Positions 1 to 5,841 of a stretch of 7,461 bases of DNA are shown here, in pieces. Within the stretch, counting starts at the first letter, position 1. Each line of letters begins with the position of its first letter. The stretch is from NCBI GenBank assembly GCA_937902055.1, contig CALGUJ010000222.1:1-7461 (forward strand), in the 5' to 3' direction. The notes under the pieces are model-generated. The model searched no databases and was not told where the DNA came from. It saw nothing but the letters and a program-made list of their open reading frames with translations. The position numbers and the translations under genes are program-made. Source of the DNA: an uncultured Pelolinea sp. GTDB lineage: Bacteria; Chloroflexota; Anaerolineae; Anaerolineales; Anaerolineaceae.

Positions 1-154
1 CGCGGTCACCTGAAGAAGGGTAAGGGGGCAGAATGTGAATTCCTCCCGGAAAGAGGCCGGCAAAACTGGTTTCGAGGAGGGAGCCAAGACTGGGCAGATC
101 GCCGCCGAGTGAATCAGGATACGTGATCAGTTGCACCTGATTCCGGATGGTCAT
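1..154 (-). CDS. GH13_18 glycoside phosphorylase (sucrose phosphorylase-like), N-terminal fragment
   Basis: Reading the minus strand from ATG at 154 gives an open frame of 51 codons that runs off the left edge, so only the start of the gene is here. The fragment begins MTIRNQVQLITYPDSLGGDL and carries HILPPYPSSGDR near its end. These are the first beta-strand and the following loop of the GH13 subfamily 18 barrel, as in sucrose phosphorylases, sucrose 6F-phosphate phosphorylases and glucosylglycerate or glucosylglycerol phosphorylases. Such cytoplasmic enzymes use phosphate to release alpha-D-glucose 1-phosphate from an alpha-glucoside. The catalytic Asp/Glu residues and the acceptor loops that separate the clades lie outside the window, so the substrate cannot be read. 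The start overlaps the upstream kinase stop (ATGA, 154-151). A GGAG ribosome site at 166-163, eight bases before the ATG, supports the start and suggests translational coupling. Family call fairly sure; substrate unknown. Confidence 0.85.
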   Translation of the reverse strand, partial: MTIRNQVQLITYPDSLGGDLPSLGSLLETSFAGLFPGGIHILPPYPSSGDR

Positions 155-819
155 ACCAATTTCTCCGTAGCGGCCGGCACGACCTGGTAATCGTCATCGA
201 CGATAAAGTCGGCCAGGTATTTGTGCCCGGCGATGATCTTGTGTTCCGTGGAAAGGATTTTCTCCGTGAATGGATCGTTGATCTCGTTGCCGCGGTTCCT
301 TTTCTTGCGGTCTTCCCAGGTCGCAAGCCAATTGCGCGTGATGAATATTTTGGTATCAATGTTTCTTAATAAGGAAGTATATGTACCTTCGGCAATAATG
401 ACCTTTACATCCATTAAATCAACCGTCTGCAATTCGCTGGTATTTTCGTTGTAATCGATCAGGGGTTTTGTGATGATAGATTGCCCCTGGATGGCTTCGA
501 CTAGGTTCTTCTCGAGCAGATCGAGATTGACCTCGATGTGAGGGCCCAACCACTCCGGATCCTCGTGCCTTTTTTCACTGTTCAGTTTGGGGGGCAGGTA
601 AAAATAATCGTCCTGCCCGAAAATAATTGCGTTGATCCCGTAATTTTTCAGCTCGTTGGCGATCGCCACGCTGATCTCGGATTTTCCGCTGCCGGATTCG
701 CCGCCGACGGTAATCGTGTAGATGCGTTTGACTACCTTGATTTTTTCAATGATCTGCGGCACGATTTCACCGGCCACTTTTTGGTGATGTGCTTGTACAA
801 GAACGATATCACCTTTCAT
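151..819 (-). CDS. P-loop kinase of the uridine kinase/phosphoribulokinase superfamily, substrate unknown
   Basis: A 222-residue cytoplasmic ATP-dependent kinase. Visible motifs are a Walker A loop GESGSGKS (residues 40-47), a GQDDYFYLPP segment (68-77) placed like the substrate-site Asp region of uridine kinases, a Walker B-like strand VKVIIAEGTY (138-147), and an Arg/Lys-rich stretch around 162-177 that could form the lid. Length fits single-domain uridine kinases, but no clear uridine-specific signature was recognised. The acceptor is probably something other than uridine, given its place between a sugar importer and a glycoside phosphorylase to which it is joined by ATGA overlap. Candidates are the acceptor released by phosphorolysis, such as fructose, glycerol or glycerate. 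Plant and yeast D-glycerate 3-kinase belongs to this same P-loop superfamily. ATG at 819 is preferred over ATG at 840 or TTG at 849, because GAGGT at 828-824 sits correctly in front of it. Confidence 0.85.
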   Translation of the reverse strand: MKGDIVLVQAHHQKVAGEIVPQIIEKIKVVKRIYTITVGGESGSGKSEISVAIANELKNYGINAIIFGQDDYFYLPPKLNSEKRHEDPEWLGPHIEVNLDLLEKNLVEAIQGQSIITKPLIDYNENTSELQTVDLMDVKVIIAEGTYTSLLRNIDTKIFITRNWLATWEDRKKRNRGNEINDPFTEKILSTEHKIIAGHKYLADFIVDDDYQVVPAATEKLV

Positions 820-823
820 AAAT

Positions 824-828
824 ACCTC
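824..828 (-). promoter_or_regulatory. Ribosome binding site that fixes the kinase start
   Basis: GAGGT reads on the minus strand from 828 to 824, four bases before ATG 819. The in-frame upstream candidates, ATG 840 and TTG 849, have only a poorer GGATGGA-type sequence overlapping them. This makes the 222-residue form the most likely product. Confidence 0.6.
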
Positions 829-865
829 GTTTATATTCATTCCATCCAAACAATAATGAGTGATG

Positions 866-900
866 GTTTTTCCGGGAAAACAAGTCTTTGCCGGTTTTCC
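866..900. repeat. Cluster of overlapping inverted repeats upstream of the kinase gene
   Basis: On the plus strand, 866-881 reads GTTTTTCCGGGAAAAC, a 16-bp palindrome with one mismatched pair. Its right half (GGAAAAC, 875-881) also pairs perfectly with GTTTTCC at 894-900 across a 12-base spacer. The segment lies about 50 to 80 bases upstream of the kinase start, between it and the permease genes. It could be a regulator site on DNA or an RNA hairpin in the intercistronic leader. It does not match the TGAAA-type palindromes at the two promoters of this locus, so the LacI-type repressor is not the obvious ligand. Confidence 0.35.
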
Positions 901-990
901 AATAATTAATCCTATATAAATCCATCGATGTTCCTAAAAAAAGTTTCATAGTAAACAACGTGTCGTATGAATCCTTGATGAAAATAAATC

Positions 991-1026
991 GCCGAAAAAC
1001 CCACGAACTCACGCTGGGATTTTCGC
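991..1026 (-). terminator. Possible weak terminator or attenuator after the permease genes
   Basis: Read on the minus strand, GCGAAAATCCCA (1026-1015) pairs with TGGGTTTTTCGGC (1003-991) around an 11-base loop, giving about ten pairs with one T-T mismatch. A T-rich stretch (GATTTATTTTC, 990-980) follows, but it is not a clean T run. The hairpin begins about 18 bases past the MalG-type permease stop. It may lower read-through into the kinase and phosphorylase genes, or protect the 3' end of the transporter message. It would act on the minus strand only. Confidence 0.4.
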
Positions 1027-1043
1027 TAATCTCCCGATTATGC

Positions 1044-1868
1044 TCACCCTTTGATAGCGCCTTGCAACAAAGCGGTAATAATCTGACGCTGAAAGATCAC
1101 AAAGATTACCAATGTGGGTACCAAGATCAGGATTGTGCCTGCACACAACAGCGGGATGTTTGTTGCGTAGTGGCCCCGAAATGCTCCCAGCGCGCCTGCC
1201 ATGGTTCGCTTTAGCGGATCCTCAACAAGAACCAAAGCAAGCAGTAAATGGTTCCAGGTCCAAATCGCCATCAAAATACCAAGCGATGTGATCGGTGCTC
1301 TTGCCAGAGGCCGGTGGATTTTCCAGAACAGATCCCAGGTTGTTGCACCATCAACGCGGGCTGCATCTGTAATATCAGGCGGCATATTGACAAAGTGGGA
1401 TCGCATCCAGAAGACAGCAAAAGGCATATATAACGCGATCAACGGCAACACGAGCGCGATGCGTGTGTTATAGATTTGCAGAGCACGTTCGATCAGGTAG
1501 ATCGGGATGATGATACCGGGAAACGGGATTGTCAATCCAATCACGAACAAAGAGAGAAGTACATTCGCGCCCGGAATACGCAGCAGGCCAATGGCGAAAC
1601 CCGCCATTGTGGAGATGACAAGCGATATGGGTACGATAGCCAGTACAAGATAGATGCTTGACGCCAGAAGTTGGGGCATTTGCGCCTGCTTGAAAGCTGC
1701 TGCGAAGTTTTCCCAATGTGGTTCTGATGGCCAAGCAAAACCACTCGGCAGTGTGTTCGAAGGCGCGAGCGCTGTCAGGAATATGCTGATAAACGGCAGG
1801 ATTGTGAACATCATTAACGCCAAAAGCAGCGCCCTTCCTGCAAATACCTCCAAACGTCCTATTTTCAC
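1044..1868 (-). CDS. ABC sugar transporter permease, MalG type (CUT1 family)
   Basis: This 274-residue inner-membrane protein forms half of the sugar channel together with the MalF-type permease encoded just upstream. Hydrophobic segments appear at about residues 12-33, 69-95, 103-125, 136-156, 192-213 and 238-260, giving six membrane spans. The cytoplasmic EAA loop that docks the ATPase is at about 166-190 (DAARVDGATTWDLFWKIHRP). The C-terminal end, with FQRQ near 259-262 and GAIKG at 270-274, is typical of MalG-like subunits. The start is GTG at 1868, whose first base is the last base of the preceding TAG stop. GGGAGG seven bases upstream supports it. The overlap means tight coupling with the partner permease. 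The substrate cannot be told from a permease alone; the locus points to an alpha-glucoside or similar small glycoside. Confidence 0.93.
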   Translation of the reverse strand: MKIGRLEVFAGRALLLALMMFTILPFISIFLTALAPSNTLPSGFAWPSEPHWENFAAAFKQAQMPQLLASSIYLVLAIVPISLVISTMAGFAIGLLRIPGANVLLSLFVIGLTIPFPGIIIPIYLIERALQIYNTRIALVLPLIALYMPFAVFWMRSHFVNMPPDITDAARVDGATTWDLFWKIHRPLARAPITSLGILMAIWTWNHLLLALVLVEDPLKRTMAGALGAFRGHYATNIPLLCAGTILILVPTLVIFVIFQRQIITALLQGAIKG

Positions 1869-2800
1869 TACGCATCCTCCCGGTTCAGGCGCTGTATTGG
1901 CAGAATTATCACGATCACCAACGCCATGAGTAAAACAGCCAGGGCGGATGCCAGACCTATCGACCGCTGCGTGAAAGCAAGAATATAGATCTGGAGACCA
2001 GGTACTGCTGTTGAGTTGCCTGGTCCGCCGCTTGTTGTGACATAGACGATGTCAAAAGCAGCAAGAGCATTGATGACCGTTACAGTCAGGCATACACCAA
2101 TTTCATGTCGGAGAAGTGGAACCGTGACATGAATGAATTCCTGGAACCAGTTTGCACCGTCAAGCCTTGCGGATTCATAGAGCGCAGGATCGATTTTCGC
2201 CATGGCTGTCAATAACAGCACAGTGCAGAACCCGAGCAAGACCCATATCCCAATTACGCCAACCGATGGGAGCGCCCAATCGAAATCTCCGAGCCAGGCG
2301 CGGGTGATTGCGCCAAGACCGATGGCGCGCAAAAACTGATTGATTACCCCCGGGAGAGCCAACAACCATCCCCAGATGATACCGGCCGCCACGAGAGCAA
2401 TGACCTGGGGTAAGAAGAGAATGGTTCGGGCAATGGAACCGAACCGGCCGGTAGCCACGCGGTGCATCACGCTCGCAACGACTAGGCCGAGTCCTACTGG
2501 GATAAAGCTGAACCAAACGACTAACCAGAAGGCATTGAATATCGACCCGATCAAGCTGGGAATTTCAAATACAGAACCGTAATTTCTCAACCCTACCCAG
2601 GTCATTGGGCCAAAACCGTTCCAGCGATAAAACGAGAAAGAAAAAGTCAATATCAAGGGCACGAGCACGAAAGCCGTGTACATGAGCAGGGCGGGAATAA
2701 CAAACAGCCAACCAAGAAGGGTCTCCCGGAAGACTCTTTTAGTTCGGTTAGTCTTCTGGGAGACCTTAAAGGCCGCAGGGTGATTTTGTGATGTTGTCAT
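1868..2800 (-). CDS. ABC sugar transporter permease, MalF type (CUT1 family)
   Basis: This 310-residue inner-membrane subunit pairs with the MalG-type permease. It has a polar, basic N-terminal tail (1-27), then hydrophobic segments at about 29-56, 87-110, 124-146, 176-200, 232-256 and 279-300. The EAA loop is at about 208-229 (YESARLDGA followed by a Pro-Leu-Leu end). TSGGPGNST at 256-264 matches the conserved GGP segment of MalF-like proteins. ATG at 2800 is preferred to the TTG one codon before it; GGGA lies a few bases upstream, a modest ribosome site. The gene starts 52 bases after the binding-protein stop and overlaps the next permease by one base. No ATPase follows, as is common for CUT1 loci that share one ATPase. 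Confidence 0.93.
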   Translation of the reverse strand: MTTSQNHPAAFKVSQKTNRTKRVFRETLLGWLFVIPALLMYTAFVLVPLILTFSFSFYRWNGFGPMTWVGLRNYGSVFEIPSLIGSIFNAFWLVVWFSFIPVGLGLVVASVMHRVATGRFGSIARTILFLPQVIALVAAGIIWGWLLALPGVINQFLRAIGLGAITRAWLGDFDWALPSVGVIGIWVLLGFCTVLLLTAMAKIDPALYESARLDGANWFQEFIHVTVPLLRHEIGVCLTVTVINALAAFDIVYVTTSGGPGNSTAVPGLQIYILAFTQRSIGLASALAVLLMALVIVIILPIQRLNREDA

Positions 2801-2852
2801 CAATGTCCCAATTTATTCTGTTTCAGTGGGTATTATCCTGCGGTTATTACCA

Positions 2853-4220
2853 CTACTGCGCGAGTTCCCTCAGGTATTCTTCCTGGACAGCTTTTAAGAG
2901 TCCCGCAGCATCCTGTTTGCCTCCGACCATTTTCTGCAGTTCGGGAGTCCAACCTTGAGCAAAAATCGAACTGGTGGCGTTGGCAATGAAGTCCATGGCA
3001 TTGCTGCCCACCACCGGACCGCCAGCGAGCGTCTGGGCTGTGACAGAACCTTCAGCAACGCTTGGGATTTTCGCGCCTGCAGGTCCGCCGGGGTTGGAAC
3101 CGCCAATGCTCACATTGATCTGGCGGGCTGCATCGTTCGTTGCCAGCCAATTGAAGAAGAATGCGGCGCAATCCGCGTGCTTCGCTGTGGCGGCTATACC
3201 GTAGGTTAACGGGCCGGACATCGCGGCCGGTTGATCACCGGCTTTAAGCGGTGGCATCACGAAAAATCCGACATTGCCGGGTAAATCGGTATCATAGCCG
3301 GCATTTTGCCAGTCACCATTGAAAGTGAATACCCCTTCACCCTGGCCAAAGCGGGTGGCGGCATCAGTGTATTCAATAGCATTGATGTCGGGCGGGAAAT
3401 ATCCGCTTTCGATCCACCGCTGGAGGTGTTCGGCGGCGAGCAAGTTGGAAGGAGTGTCGATCGTCGCGCCGGGTTTATTGAAGATCCAGTCGTTGATCGG
3501 GCCAACCGGGCCGTAGGCTGCCATCAACTGCTGCAGCGGGAAAGCCAGGCCCATACCGCTTCCGGCAGCGCCCCACTCCATGATCGGTTGAAGTCCCGCT
3601 TCTTTGGCTTTGGCGAGTAGAGTATCGAACTCCTCGAGTGTCTGGGGCGGTTCCGTCATGCCAATTTGAGCCGCGAGCTCCTTGTTGTAGAAGACACCGG
3701 TTAATTGATAGTTGAGACCCATAGCATAAAGTGTGCCGGATCCGCGAATGCCGTCCGCATCAAGGCGGGCAAAATGCAGGGGTACCGGCCAATCATTCCA
3801 GCCGTATTCATCCGCGTATTTATCAAGGTCCATGAGCAATCCATCCTGGGCAAAAGTAACAAAAGTTGGCAGCCGGATAAGATCAGGCGGATTATCGCTT
3901 GAGAGCAGAAGCGGGGTTGAGCTGATGAGATTAGCAAATTGATCCTGCTTGATTTCCCAGGTTACGTTCGGATACTGTTTGGTAAACTCTTCAGTGAGCC
4001 TGATAATGGTATCAAAGCCAGTTTCAAAATAGGCATTCATTACAACGGGATCAGTCCCGCATGGAGTTACCTCAGCAGCCGGCGCCTCCGCAACGGGAGC
4101 TTCTTCAGCGGGTGCGGCTTCTTCTGCGGCTGCCGGGGCTTCAGCTTGCGGTGCGCATGCGATTAGAACAAGCCCGCTAACGAGCAGTAAGCCAAATATG
4201 TTAAGAAAATTTTTCTTCAT
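2853..4220 (-). CDS. Sugar-binding lipoprotein of the ABC importer (extracellular solute-binding protein, family 1)
   Basis: This 455-residue protein captures the sugar outside the membrane and delivers it to the two permeases. From the ATG at 4220 it has a short basic start (MKKNF), a hydrophobic core and a lipobox ending L-I-A-C with the lipid-anchored Cys at 22. Residues 23-52 form a flexible Ala/Glu/Pro-rich linker of the kind common in Chloroflexota binding proteins. The rest is a MalE-like fold: DLIRLPTFVTFAQDGLLMDL near 113, YAMGLNYQLTGVFYNKELA near 166, and GVFTFNGDWQNAGY near 296 resemble the conserved blocks of cluster 1 binding proteins. The Asn-Gly-Asp-Trp stretch is typical of sugar-site regions. 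It is the first gene after the operator-promoter region. Ligand specificity is not readable. Confidence 0.93.
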   Translation of the reverse strand: MKKNFLNIFGLLLVSGLVLIACAPQAEAPAAAEEAAPAEEAPVAEAPAAEVTPCGTDPVVMNAYFETGFDTIIRLTEEFTKQYPNVTWEIKQDQFANLISSTPLLLSSDNPPDLIRLPTFVTFAQDGLLMDLDKYADEYGWNDWPVPLHFARLDADGIRGSGTLYAMGLNYQLTGVFYNKELAAQIGMTEPPQTLEEFDTLLAKAKEAGLQPIMEWGAAGSGMGLAFPLQQLMAAYGPVGPINDWIFNKPGATIDTPSNLLAAEHLQRWIESGYFPPDINAIEYTDAATRFGQGEGVFTFNGDWQNAGYDTDLPGNVGFFVMPPLKAGDQPAAMSGPLTYGIAATAKHADCAAFFFNWLATNDAARQINVSIGGSNPGGPAGAKIPSVAEGSVTAQTLAGGPVVGSNAMDFIANATSSIFAQGWTPELQKMVGGKQDAAGLLKAVQEEYLRELAQ

Positions 4221-4228
4221 ATCCATCT

Positions 4229-4233
4229 CTCCT
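4229..4233 (-). promoter_or_regulatory. Ribosome binding site that selects the binding-protein start
   Basis: AGGAG reads from 4233 to 4229 on the minus strand. It is eight bases from ATG 4220 but only two from ATG 4226. The spacing favours the start that gives MKKNF, a normal lipoprotein signal-peptide beginning, over the longer MDMKKNF form. Confidence 0.65.
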
Positions 4234-4273
4234 TTTATAGTCTACTAGTTTTCCGAAAAATTGGTCTTATCTT

Positions 4274-4296
4274 TCAAATCATCTGCACCTCCTCAT
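4274..4296 (-). other. Two overlapping mini-ORFs with a strong Shine-Dalgarno in the operon leader
   Basis: The predicted leader of the transporter message contains GAGGAGGT (4294-4287), better than any gene ribosome site in the window. Four bases later comes ATG-ATT-TGA (4282-4274), a two-codon frame. An earlier ATG at 4296 opens the frame MRRCR, which spans the same purine-rich sequence and stops at TGA 4281-4279, overlapping the next ATG as ATGA. Both lie about 60 to 75 bases before the true start. They could be a translated leader affecting ribosome loading or RNA stability, or the remains of a former start. There is no direct evidence of translation. Confidence 0.35.
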
Positions 4297-4340
4297 TAGA
4301 TTTGGAAATATTGTGGAATATTCAGATGTAAATAGCTTGC

Positions 4341-4356
4341 ATGAAAACACTTTCAT
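4341..4356. promoter_or_regulatory. Operator palindrome at the transporter promoter (likely site of the LacI-type repressor)
   Basis: ATGAAAACACTTTCAT has perfect six-base arms (ATGAAA/TTTCAT) around a four-base centre. Its core, TGAAAACACTTTCA, differs at one of 14 positions from the palindrome upstream of the LacI-type gene (5436-5449). It begins two bases after the -10 box and covers the expected transcription start near 4352, the classic place for steric repression. Binding is inferred, not shown. Confidence 0.8.
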
Positions 4357-4358
4357 AC

Positions 4359-4387
4359 ACTATAGCATAAATAAATTAATAATTCAA
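4359..4387 (-). promoter_or_regulatory. Sigma70-type promoter of the transporter operon
   Basis: On the minus strand, a -35 box TTGAAT (4387-4382) and a -10 box TATAGT (4364-4359) are separated by exactly 17 bases. They match the consensus at four of six and five of six positions. The expected start near 4352 falls inside the palindromic operator. This leaves a leader of about 130 bases before the binding-protein ATG. The promoter sits directly after the repressor stop codon, and no terminator is seen between them, so some transcripts may also read through from the repressor gene. Confidence 0.7.
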
Positions 4388-4402
4388 TAAGGGATTTGTT
4401 TT

Positions 4403-5410
4403 TCAGACGGTCAATCGTTCAACTACAGTCAGAGGAAGGTAAACATGTTGAACGGGTCGGTTTGAATCAGCGATGTGAGAGAGCAGAATTTCAATCGCCA
4501 AACGCCCGGATTCATCCAGGTGCTGGCGGATAGTGGTCAAATCTTCAAATTCAGACATATCCAGATCGTCAAAGCCGATGATGGCTAATTCATCCGGCAC
4601 TTTGATTCCCAACTGCCGGGCAGCTTTGATCACGCCCAGCGCCTGAAAATCTGTAGCGGCAAAGATGGCGGTGGGAGGGTCCGGTAAACCGATAAATTCT
4701 TTGGCAATCTGGCGGGCATGCTCAAGGCTGTAGGGTGCCAGACGGATAAAGCTTTCAGGAACCTCGATATTCGCGGCTTTCAGAGCTTTACGAAAACCTT
4801 TCAAACGGAAGCTGACAGGGTGGATGGAATATTCCGGAAGATCGCTGTCGCCGAGGAATGCGATGCGGCGATGGCCTTTCATGATGAGATATTCTGTCGC
4901 CACGCGCCCGCCTTCGACGTCGTCGATTTCAACGCTATTTAGAAGCGGATGGGGATATTCGATTAGAACTGTCGGTAAGCGAAGTTCGACCAGGCGCTTC
5001 ACGTCGGCATCGTTGACCGGCAGTGACATGATCACCAGCCCATCCAGATTTCCCGTCAGGGGCAGAGAGGAAAGATAGCTCTGCAAGCGGTTGTTGGAAT
5101 CGACCGTATAGATCACCAGGTCGAAGTTCTCTTTGGATAACGAACCGGCAATACCGCGCAGCCGTTGAACGAAAGACGGCGCGGTAAAAAAGGGCGTGAT
5201 TACTCCGATCCTTCCATTAAATCGAAGCGCCCGGGCACGCGCTTCCGCTTTGGGCACAAATCCCAATTGGTCAATGGCATCGTTGATCTTCCGGCGGGTT
5301 TCGTCATTCACCTTTTCAGGATTGTTGATCACCCGCGAGATGGTTGAAATGCTGTACCCGGATAATTCGGATACATCAAATATTGTCGGAACTTTCTTGC
5401 CATTCTTCAT
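4403..5410 (-). CDS. LacI/GalR-family transcriptional repressor of the sugar locus
   Basis: This 335-residue DNA-binding regulator has an N-terminal helix-turn-helix (about 8-29, VSELSGYSISTISRVINN), a linker to the hinge (about 44-63) and a periplasmic-binding-protein-like effector domain from about 67 to the end. The conserved AATDFQALGV (251-260) and IIGFDDLDMSEF (277-288) blocks identify the family. Length is normal. The hinge is unusual: the PNxxARxL pattern reads PKAEARAR (53-60), so Arg60 replaces the usual minor-groove Leu. ATG at 5410 has an AAGGG ribosome site seven bases upstream. The gene is followed within 16 bases by the promoter of the transporter operon and has a matching palindrome at its own promoter, indicating autoregulation and control of the operon. 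The inducer is unknown, perhaps the imported glycoside or a product of its breakdown. Confidence 0.93.
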   Translation of the reverse strand: MKNGKKVPTIFDVSELSGYSISTISRVINNPEKVNDETRRKINDAIDQLGFVPKAEARARALRFNGRIGVITPFFTAPSFVQRLRGIAGSLSKENFDLVIYTVDSNNRLQSYLSSLPLTGNLDGLVIMSLPVNDADVKRLVELRLPTVLIEYPHPLLNSVEIDDVEGGRVATEYLIMKGHRRIAFLGDSDLPEYSIHPVSFRLKGFRKALKAANIEVPESFIRLAPYSLEHARQIAKEFIGLPDPPTAIFAATDFQALGVIKAARQLGIKVPDELAIIGFDDLDMSEFEDLTTIRQHLDESGRLAIEILLSHIADSNRPVQHVYLPLTVVERLTV

Positions 5411-5435
5411 TTGTGTGCCCTTCTTGTCCTTTCAA

Positions 5436-5449
5436 TGAAAGCACTTTCA
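5436..5449. promoter_or_regulatory. Operator palindrome upstream of the LacI-type repressor gene
   Basis: TGAAAGCACTTTCA has perfect arms TGAAAG/CTTTCA around a CA centre. It lies 25 bases before the repressor ATG and downstream of a TATAAT box. It matches the transporter-promoter palindrome at 13 of 14 positions. Negative autoregulation is the natural reading. Confidence 0.8.
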
Positions 5450-5465
5450 GTACGCAATCACGATA

Positions 5466-5471
5466 ATTATA
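5466..5471 (-). promoter_or_regulatory. Probable -10 box of the repressor gene
   Basis: A perfect TATAAT reads from 5471 to 5466 on the minus strand, putting the expected start near 5459, about 10 bases before the operator. No good -35 hexamer stands at 16 to 18 bases, so the promoter is either weak or helped by an unseen factor. Confidence 0.45.
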
Positions 5472-5841
5472 AATCAACTATACCGATGAATTGTAGAAAT
5501 AACTCCGGGTATATGGATTAAATCTTTACTTAAAATGAGAGGTTCGCGATATTGTTTAAAAAAAAAACGGATATACCGGAATTTTCTTAAAACAATCAAC
5601 TGAATGGCGGGTAATAAGATGATGACCTTGATCCATAGCTGGCTGTCTTTTCTTTGAGTTAATTACAAATAATATTGAGAAAATGATTGAATAACGGAAC
5701 ATTAGCCAAATCGACTCTGCGTCAATACCTGGTGTTATTACGGGATAAGAAAAACCTGATAATGGCCAATATTGATATCTAACAAGATGTTAAGAGAAGA
5801 AAATCGGCATTTCCATGAAAATTGCACAAAGGAATAGCCAC
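5472..5841. other. AT-rich gene-free spacer between divergent genes
   Basis: No convincing coding frame was found here on either strand. It separates the minus-strand repressor from the plus-strand reductase-like gene. It holds a ten-base A tract (5558-5567) and a distant inverted repeat, TCCGGGTATAT (5504-5514) against ATATACCGGA (5571-5580), flanking the tract region. A promoter for the plus-strand gene should lie near its right end. GATAAT at 5758-5763 with a poor -35 at 17 bases (TTATTA) is the best I can see, and it is weak. A 22-codon plus-strand frame from 5535 lacks a ribosome site and was not called. Confidence 0.5.

Noticed and set aside
114..359. 81-codon minus-strand frame at the left edge
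   Set aside because: It is out of frame within the end of the kinase gene and the start of the phosphorylase gene, both of which carry recognisable motifs.
809..1012. 67-codon minus-strand frame crossing the gap before the kinase
   Set aside because: It overlaps the kinase start in another frame and spans the inverted repeats. No ribosome site or family resemblance was seen, so it is better read as non-coding.
1468..1875. 135-codon minus-strand open frame overlapping the MalG-type permease
   Set aside because: It is in a different frame of a conserved permease. Its ATG sits in the GGGAGGATG sequence that serves as the permease ribosome site, and its product shows no membrane or domain pattern.
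2826..2853. Imperfect inverted repeat GTGGGTA/TACCAC between binding-protein and MalF-type genes
   Set aside because: The stem is six pairs with a bulge and a 15-base loop and has no T run. It is too weak to call a terminator or a stability hairpin.
3306..3620. 104-codon plus-strand open frame inside the binding-protein gene
   Set aside because: It is antisense to a clear lipoprotein gene, and its Gly/Arg/Ala-rich translation resembles no family.
4305..4323. AT-only hairpin (AATATT arms) in the operon leader
   Set aside because: AATATT is self-complementary and such short AT stems occur often by chance in this AT-rich leader.
5535..5603. 22-codon plus-strand frame in the divergent spacer
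   Set aside because: It has no ribosome site, and the lysine run simply reflects the A tract.
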